Positions 30,498 through 34,535 of a stretch of 34,535 nucleotides of DNA are shown here, piece after piece. The stretch's first letter is position 1. Each line of letters begins with the position of its first letter. Made by a program: the position numbers and the translations under genes. The DNA is taken from positions 1-34,535 of the forward strand of contig DATIGQ010000199.1 of NCBI GenBank assembly GCA_035454605.1, written 5' to 3'. This DNA is from Terriglobales bacterium. Lineage in GTDB: Bacteria > Acidobacteriota > Terriglobia > Terriglobales > Acidobacteriaceae. Under the pieces are notes generated by a model. It was not told the origin of the DNA. It saw only the letters and a list, made by a program, of their open reading frames with translations, and did not search any database.

Positions 30498-31394
30498 TTA
30501 TCGCCCCGAATCCAGGTGCCAGCCGGAGTTCACCCAGTGGCCGTCGCGGCGGATGAAAATCTCCGTGCCACGGCCCGAGTAGCGTTCTCGCTTGCCGCCG
30601 TTTTCCAGTTCGAAGGCCCACTTGGTATACAGGATGGCGACGTCTCCGTAGACCTGGATGCGGGTTTCAGGGAACTCGAGCGCGACCAGCTTCCCGCCCG
30701 AGGTCACAAAGTCTTTCGCCGCGGTGATGGTGGACTGTGTATCCACCCAGGCCTCCTCTCCGGCGTTGATACCGATGAGTTCGGGCGGCAACACTTTTTG
30801 TAGGGCGACTTCATCGGCGACGAAGTAGGCGCGCCACACAGCTTCGCGCTCCGCCAGCAGTTGGCGCCGCTCCTCCTCGGCAAGCTCACGCAGTGGTGGC
30901 GCGGCGCCGGCAAAAGTCACCACATCCGGATGAGCGGCCACCTGCGACGCTACCTGGTCCCACTCGCCATTTTCCTTGGCATACAGATCGAGCACGCGAA
31001 GGGTGGTTTGTTGGGGCGAGCCATTCACATCGAGCGTGATATCGGCGATGTAGGGAACGATGGCGAGATCGCCACGAAAGCGGACATCGAAGTCGCGCAT
31101 GCGGTAGGCGGTGATGCGAACCGGACTGGCCAGGATGGCATCGGCTTCGCGCATGTATTCACCGATACCGCGGATGATGCCGCGGGACCGCGTAAGGAAG
31201 CCCCGCCACTCCCTGGCGTGGGTGGCTTCGACGGTGGCGCGATCGCGAGCCATGTAGGCGTGAAAGACACGATCGATATGGGCGCGAATGGCCTCCCGGT
31301 CGGCCGGGCGCATTTCCGCGGGAGCGGCGGCAGCGTCGCTCGCGGCCGCTCCTGCCGCCATCAGCGACGCCAGTAGAAATCCGGTTGCAATCAT
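30498..31394 (-). CDS. exported protein with two NTF2/SnoaL-like domains
   Basis: The start at 31394 has GGAGGAGG upstream and gives 298 residues with a signal peptide (MIATGFLLASLMAAGAAASD). Two similar halves follow. The first (about 30-155) starts with DREAIRAHIDRVFHAYMARDRATVEA, and the second (about 175-297) with RRQLLAEREAVWRAYFVADEVALQKV and ends with GRGTEIFIRRDGHWVNSGWHLDS. Both look like the DUF4440/SnoaL fold of the NTF2 superfamily. Such domains bind small ligands or act as isomerases; no active residues can be assigned. It is divergent from the AraC-family gene, with the four-box CTTGC element between them, so it is a likely target of that regulator. Confidence 0.8.
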   Translation of the reverse strand: MIATGFLLASLMAAGAAASDAAAAPAEMRPADREAIRAHIDRVFHAYMARDRATVEATHAREWRGFLTRSRGIIRGIGEYMREADAILASPVRITAYRMRDFDVRFRGDLAIVPYIADITLDVNGSPQQTTLRVLDLYAKENGEWDQVASQVAAHPDVVTFAGAAPPLRELAEEERRQLLAEREAVWRAYFVADEVALQKVLPPELIGINAGEEAWVDTQSTITAAKDFVTSGGKLVALEFPETRIQVYGDVAILYTKWAFELENGGKRERYSGRGTEIFIRRDGHWVNSGWHLDSGR

Positions 31395-31445
31395 CAGATT
31401 CCTCCTCCTTCGGGCACCAATCTGCCGGGGGCAGGGCTGTCCCAG

Positions 31446-31492
31446 CTTGCGTTTTCTTGCTGAATCCGCCGGGCCGACTTGCACTTTCTTGC
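31446..31492. promoter_or_regulatory. four-box CTTGC direct-repeat operator (AraC type)
   Basis: CTTGC occurs at 31446, 31456, 31478 and 31488. The boxes form two 15-base direct repeats, CTTGCGTTTTCTTGC and CTTGCACTTTCTTGC, which are 13/15 identical and 32 bases apart. Within each repeat the half-boxes are ten bases apart, one helical turn. This is the layout expected for two AraC-family monomers, each contacting two successive major grooves. It lies in the divergent region between the NTF2-like and AraC genes. Confidence 0.65.
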
Positions 31493-31554
31493 GATTCCTT
31501 GGGTGCCGCGCCGCATCTATGACTGCAGCTGCCAGAGGAGGTAGACTAGCTGTC

Positions 31555-32379
31555 GTGATTCGCCAGGTTCCATTGGCCGGTACCGGGCAGGTTGCGCTGG
31601 CCCGCTTTGACCATCCCCACACGGTCCCGCATCACGACCCGCACGAAGAAGTAGCCCCGGACTTCACGGTGAACTTCGTCGAGCAGGGCGCTTTCCGTTA
31701 CACGGCTGGACACGCCCACTGGCGTTTGGAAGCCGGTACGGCGTTCGTGGTTTCGCCCGGCCTGGTCTACCGTTGTCGGCACGAAGAACAGTTCCCCAGC
31801 GACGTTTGCCTTTCGCTTGTCTTCCACGATGGTTTGGCCGAGGACGTCCGCAGAGCGGCGGGAGTCCCGAGGTGGCCGAGCCTGTTGGTCCGGAGGAGTA
31901 GCAACCGGCTGGGTTATCTGAAGTGGCTGTTGGAGCGGACTCCGGCCGACGACGGCATGGCGCTCGAGACAACCGCCGGCGACATCTTGCGGGCAACACT
32001 CACGAACGCAGCGACGTCGACGCGCGCGGTTTCGACCCGCCAGCTTGCCTGGTACGCCGAGCGTGTGCGCGCGGTCTGCGACATCTTCGAGAAAGACCAT
32101 GCGCAGGACCACTCCCTGGCCTCGCTGGGACGTAGGGTGGGAATGAGTCCGTACCATTTTGCGCGCGTGTTCCGGGACCTGACGGGGACGCCGCCCCACC
32201 GCCGCCTGCTGGAGATCCGGTTGCAGCGCGCCGCCGAGCGACTGCGCGACGGCTGCTCCGTGACCGACACCTGCTTTGCCGTGGGCTTTTCCAACCTGAG
32301 CCACTTCATCCGACTCTTCCGGCGGCGCTTTGGGACTTCTCCTTCGCGCTACGCGTGCTCGGCAAGGACGCGCACCTAG
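31555..32379 (+). CDS. AraC-family transcriptional regulator
   Basis: Starts at 31519 (ATG) and 31555 (GTG) are both in frame. The GTG is preferred because GAGGAGG lies about 13 bases upstream and the N-terminal domain begins directly after it, giving 274 residues. The N-terminal part is a cupin-like sensor domain (HTVPHHDPHEEVAPDFTVNFVEQG, then LEAGTAFVVSPGLVYRCR, shown here only in parts). The C-terminal part (about 165-270) has two helix-turn-helix motifs, SLASLGRRVGMSPYHFARVF and the signature VTDTCFAVGFSNLSHFIRLF. It probably binds the CTTGC boxes upstream and controls itself and the divergent NTF2-like gene. The inducer is unknown. Confidence 0.88.
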   Translation: MIRQVPLAGTGQVALARFDHPHTVPHHDPHEEVAPDFTVNFVEQGAFRYTAGHAHWRLEAGTAFVVSPGLVYRCRHEEQFPSDVCLSLVFHDGLAEDVRRAAGVPRWPSLLVRRSSNRLGYLKWLLERTPADDGMALETTAGDILRATLTNAATSTRAVSTRQLAWYAERVRAVCDIFEKDHAQDHSLASLGRRVGMSPYHFARVFRDLTGTPPHRRLLEIRLQRAAERLRDGCSVTDTCFAVGFSNLSHFIRLFRRRFGTSPSRYACSARTRT

Positions 32380-32421
32380 CCACGGCTGGGCCTGCGGTAT
32401 CCTCTTCCTTCCCAAACCGTG

Positions 32422-33132
32422 ATGACGCTCCCCATCCGAGACCGCGACCGGGTGTTCGTGCTGACGGGCGCGGGTGTGAGCGCCGAGAGCGGCCTGCCGA
32501 CGTTCCGCGGCGCCGACGGGTTGTGGCGCGGCCACCGCGTGGAAGAAGTAGCGTCACCCGCCGCCTGGCAGCGCAACCCACAGATGGTTTGGGAATTCTA
32601 TTCGTGGCGACGCGACGTGCACCGCACGGTGCGTCCCAATCCCGGTCACCTGGCGCTGGCCCGGCTTGAGGAACGGCTGGGTGAGCGCATGTTCCTGTGC
32701 ACGCAGAACGTGGACAGCTTGCATGAGCGGGCAGGTTCGAAAAGGGTCGTCCACATGCATGGACGTCTGCTTGAGAGCCGCTGCGACTGTTGCACGCGGC
32801 CGCCCTTGGAGGATACGCGCAGCTATACGTCGTTGGACGACGTGCCCCGCTGCCCGTGCGGAGGCCGGTGGCGGCCGAACATTGTCTGGTTCGGAGAAGT
32901 GCCGATGCACCTGGATGAGATTCTGGCTGCGATCGGGCGCACAACCCTGTTTCTCGCCGTGGGCACCTCGGGAGCGGTCTATCCGGCGGCGAGCCTCGCA
33001 CAGGCGGCGCGGCAGGCCGGCGCGCACACTTTCTACATCGGCCCTGAAGAACCGCTCAACCGCTATGCGTTCGATGAGTGCTTTCTGGGAAAATCAGGCG
33101 AGGTATTGCCGGAGTTGCTGGATGTCGGGTGA
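32422..33132 (+). CDS. cobB: NAD-dependent protein deacylase, class III sirtuin
   Basis: The ATG at 32422 gives 236 residues, a usual length for bacterial sirtuins. The NAD-binding motifs GAGVSAESGLPTFRG (16-30) and TQNVDSLHERAG (94-105), the catalytic histidine H113 in HMHG, and a four-cysteine zinc site (C121, C124, C144, C146) are all present, followed by NIVWFGE. The motif Y60-S-W-R63 matches the Y-x-x-R pair that lets SIRT5-type enzymes read succinyl and malonyl lysine, so it should be a desuccinylase/demalonylase as well as a deacetylase. It uses NAD and releases nicotinamide and O-acyl-ADP-ribose in the cytoplasm. It follows the AraC gene by 42 bases; a link between the two is not evident. 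Confidence 0.92.
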   Translation: MTLPIRDRDRVFVLTGAGVSAESGLPTFRGADGLWRGHRVEEVASPAAWQRNPQMVWEFYSWRRDVHRTVRPNPGHLALARLEERLGERMFLCTQNVDSLHERAGSKRVVHMHGRLLESRCDCCTRPPLEDTRSYTSLDDVPRCPCGGRWRPNIVWFGEVPMHLDEILAAIGRTTLFLAVGTSGAVYPAASLAQAARQAGAHTFYIGPEEPLNRYAFDECFLGKSGEVLPELLDVG

Positions 33133-33172
33133 ATAACAGAATGGGATTGGGACAGTTCGATGAAAGGCTGGC

Positions 33173-33394
33173 CTACAATGCGATTATCCGCAGGCCTACG
33201 AGCACGCCCACCACGGCGATTAGGACACCCAGCACGCCGAGAATCCTCTCCCAAAGCTTCGCGTCAAGGCCGCTACTACCAGGGGCTAATCCGTGACCCG
33301 CCAACCTCTTGGCAAGTCGCTTGGCAAAGTATGCCAACGCAAAACCAGCGGCCAGGAGTGCTGATCCAAGTGCCCACAGCTCGAGGACATCCAT
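33173..33394 (-). CDS. small two-span membrane protein, unknown
   Basis: The start at 33394 gives 73 residues with two hydrophobic segments, LELWALGSALLAAGFALAYF and ILGVLGVLIAVVGVLVGL. They are separated by a basic stretch (KRLAKRLAGHG) and a polar loop. No family is recognised. A longer frame starting with TTG at 33505 would overlap the upstream gene and add a non-membrane segment, so the shorter form is preferred, though its ribosome binding site is weak. It is the second of two small membrane-protein genes on the minus strand, 35 bases after the first. Confidence 0.55.
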   Translation of the reverse strand: MDVLELWALGSALLAAGFALAYFAKRLAKRLAGHGLAPGSSGLDAKLWERILGVLGVLIAVVGVLVGLRIIAL

Positions 33395-33429
33395 AGTCTC
33401 GTCGCGAGAAACGGTGAGTTGAAAGCTTT

Positions 33430-33696
33430 TCAGCCAAGGCTTATAACCTGCAGCAACAATAGCGATCCGATGACCGAGAAAGCTAGGCCAGTGATCGACG
33501 CCCAAATTTCAAGGGCGGAGGAATCGAATTTCGGGCCAGGGATCGTTCGCTGGAATCGTTCATACCTTCCCACAGCGTCCTTCCGAAAGATCAGACAGTA
33601 TAGGCCGAAGAGAAGAAACATGATTCCCCAGGCTCGTGATTCCAGCGGCGAACTGGCCGCGAGAACGTCGGGATAAAGTAGGGCGGAGAATGTCAT
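33430..33696 (-). CDS. small two-span membrane protein, unknown
   Basis: The 88-residue protein from the ATG at 33696 has two predicted membrane helices, WGIMFLLFGLYCLIF near residues 23-37 and ITGLAFSVIGSLLLLQVISL near the C-terminus. They flank a charged loop (RKDAVGRYERFQRTIPGPKF). A short AGG lies before the ATG. It is not recognised. Its layout resembles the next gene, and the pair probably forms a small operon. No similarity to toxins, phage holins or transporters could be argued from the sequence alone. Confidence 0.6.
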   Translation of the reverse strand: MTFSALLYPDVLAASSPLESRAWGIMFLLFGLYCLIFRKDAVGRYERFQRTIPGPKFDSSALEIWASITGLAFSVIGSLLLLQVISLG

Positions 33697-33882
33697 GCCT
33701 GTACTTTCAACGGGTTCTACCTACTGCTCTTTCCTCTCGGCCCTCAAACGGTCACGGGGTGGCTTTGCCATTCGTACCTCAGGGGCAAAAGCCCTCTTAG
33801 AAGGAACCTCTCGGCACGGCTAAAGCAGTGCCCTCCCAGTCTCGACCCATGACTGCATGGCGGAACCCATGCCCTCTGGCCC

Positions 33883-34182
33883 TCACGCCTTGCCGCGCAT
33901 CTTCGCTAACCACCAGCGAACCCCTACGAACAAAAAACGTGGGTCCTTGAAGAATTCCGGCGGCTTGCCCTCAAAGGCATGGCCAACGAACTGGAAGATC
34001 CAGCCCACCACGAACATGGCGAGCGCGATCTTCCAAAGTCCGGCAATGAACCACTCCCCGATCAGCACGAGCAACGAAAGAACAATCATAGGAATCCCGA
34101 TGGTGTGGCAGAACCGGTTCACGGGATGGGTATGGCTGGTGGCGTATTGCGCTACCCATTCTTCACTGCTGCGAGGAGCCAT
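33883..34182 (-). CDS. DUF962 / Mpo1-like protein
   Basis: The 99-residue protein matches the short form of the DUF962 family. HPVNRFCHTIGIP at 19-31 and VGHAFEGKPPEFFKDPRF at 66-83 are the family's two conserved blocks, on either side of two hydrophobic segments. H19, H26 and H68 are the conserved histidines. Yeast Mpo1 of this family is an iron-dependent dioxygenase in alpha-oxidation of 2-hydroxy fatty acids. Whether the bacterial form has the same activity is not shown. It lies between the small membrane-protein pair and the MscS-type gene on the same strand. Confidence 0.88.
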   Translation of the reverse strand: MAPRSSEEWVAQYATSHTHPVNRFCHTIGIPMIVLSLLVLIGEWFIAGLWKIALAMFVVGWIFQFVGHAFEGKPPEFFKDPRFLFVGVRWWLAKMRGKA

Positions 34183-34240
34183 GGCTTTTCCTGCTCGAGG
34201 AATTCATCTTACACGCGATGGTTTCCCTTCCCAAGACTGC

Positions 34241-34535
34241 CTAGGCCTGAATGGCCGAGTGGCCCGTTACGACCACCGGCACCGCCGACCGGAGATGCAG
34301 GTCGCGCTGCGGGAAGGGGATGTGAATGCCCTTCTCGGCGAAGGCCTGGAAGATAGCGAAGTACAGGTCACTCTTGAGTGAGGGCGGCGAGGGCACCTTG
34401 CTGGTAGTGAATACACGCAGATGGAAATGCAGGGCGCTGTCGCCGAATTCGGTGAAAATCACGTCGGGCTCAGGATCTTGCAGAACGTCGGGATTCTGCC
34501 GCGCCACCGCGAGCAGTGTCTCGCGCACCTGATCA
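34241..34535 (-). CDS. MscS-family mechanosensitive channel, C-terminal part only
   Basis: The frame runs off the right edge, so only about 98 C-terminal residues are seen and no start can be given. The sequence FTEFGDSALHFHLRVF, then SDLYFAIFQAFAEKGIHIPFPQRDLHLRS is the cytoplasmic C-terminal alpha/beta domain of MscS-type small-conductance channels. These open under membrane tension to release solutes after osmotic downshock. The membrane pore helices lie outside the window. Confidence 0.88.
   Translation of the reverse strand, partial: DQVRETLLAVARQNPDVLQDPEPDVIFTEFGDSALHFHLRVFTTSKVPSPPSLKSDLYFAIFQAFAEKGIHIPFPQRDLHLRSAVPVVVTGHSAIQA

Noticed and set aside
31446-31492. CTTGC repeats as a small CRISPR or tandem-repeat array
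   Set aside because: Only two 15-base units with one spacer; helical phasing beside an AraC gene fits an operator better.
33855-33872. Hairpin GCATGG/CCATGC downstream of the Mpo1-like gene as terminator
   Set aside because: Short stem and no T-tract on either strand.

Overview
The window looks like a chromosomal segment of a GC-rich, Gram-negative, aerobic heterotroph, most likely an acidobacterium (Acidobacteriota). That assignment is inference. It rests on the very large TonB-dependent receptor with an N-terminal carboxypeptidase-regulatory-like domain, the CRTAC1-type FG-GAP/ASPIC proteins next to TPR proteins, and the exported single-heme and diheme cytochromes. No rRNA or other decisive phylogenetic marker is present.

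Left part (1-4845): a truncated DinB-like gene and a TetR-family regulator are followed by a cluster of small exported redox proteins. Two cytochrome P460 genes lie on the minus strand. A 341-base divergent control region separates them from a plus-strand series: DUF417 (RclC/YkgB-like) membrane protein, DUF4142 protein, type 1 copper cupredoxin and single-heme Haem_bd protein. Together they look like a periplasmic stress or electron-transfer module.

Middle part (5006-26533): an alpha-glucan/trehalose utilisation locus. It holds four exported glycosidases (GH31, a glycogen-debranching-like (alpha/alpha)6 enzyme, a GH37 trehalase-family enzyme and a GH13 alpha-glucosidase), a TonB-dependent receptor, a TPR lipoprotein, a larger periplasmic TPR protein, two CRTAC1 proteins and an SGLT-type sodium/sugar symporter coupled to a small unknown protein. 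Genes alternate in direction, so most share divergent promoters or meet tail to tail. The proposed flow is: oligosaccharides enter through the receptor, are cut to glucose outside the cytoplasm, and glucose enters by the symporter.

This locus is flanked almost exactly by two direct copies of a 104-bp sequence that is 88% identical without gaps (4818-4921 and 26767-26870). The right copy is the upstream region plus 5' end of an intact tRNA-Ser(UGA); the left copy stops about 21 nt into the tRNA. This suggests that a catabolic island was inserted at, or trapped by duplication of, a tRNA-Ser locus.

Right part (26850-34535): tRNA-Ser, a MASE1-GGDEF diguanylate cyclase, an alpha/beta hydrolase, a diheme cytochrome c peroxidase with a clear terminator, an exported protein with two NTF2-like halves divergent from an AraC-family regulator (with a four-box CTTGC operator between them), a class III sirtuin, two small membrane proteins, an Mpo1/DUF962 protein and the C-terminal end of an MscS-type channel running off the window. 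No CRISPR array, integrase, transposase or rRNA was seen.
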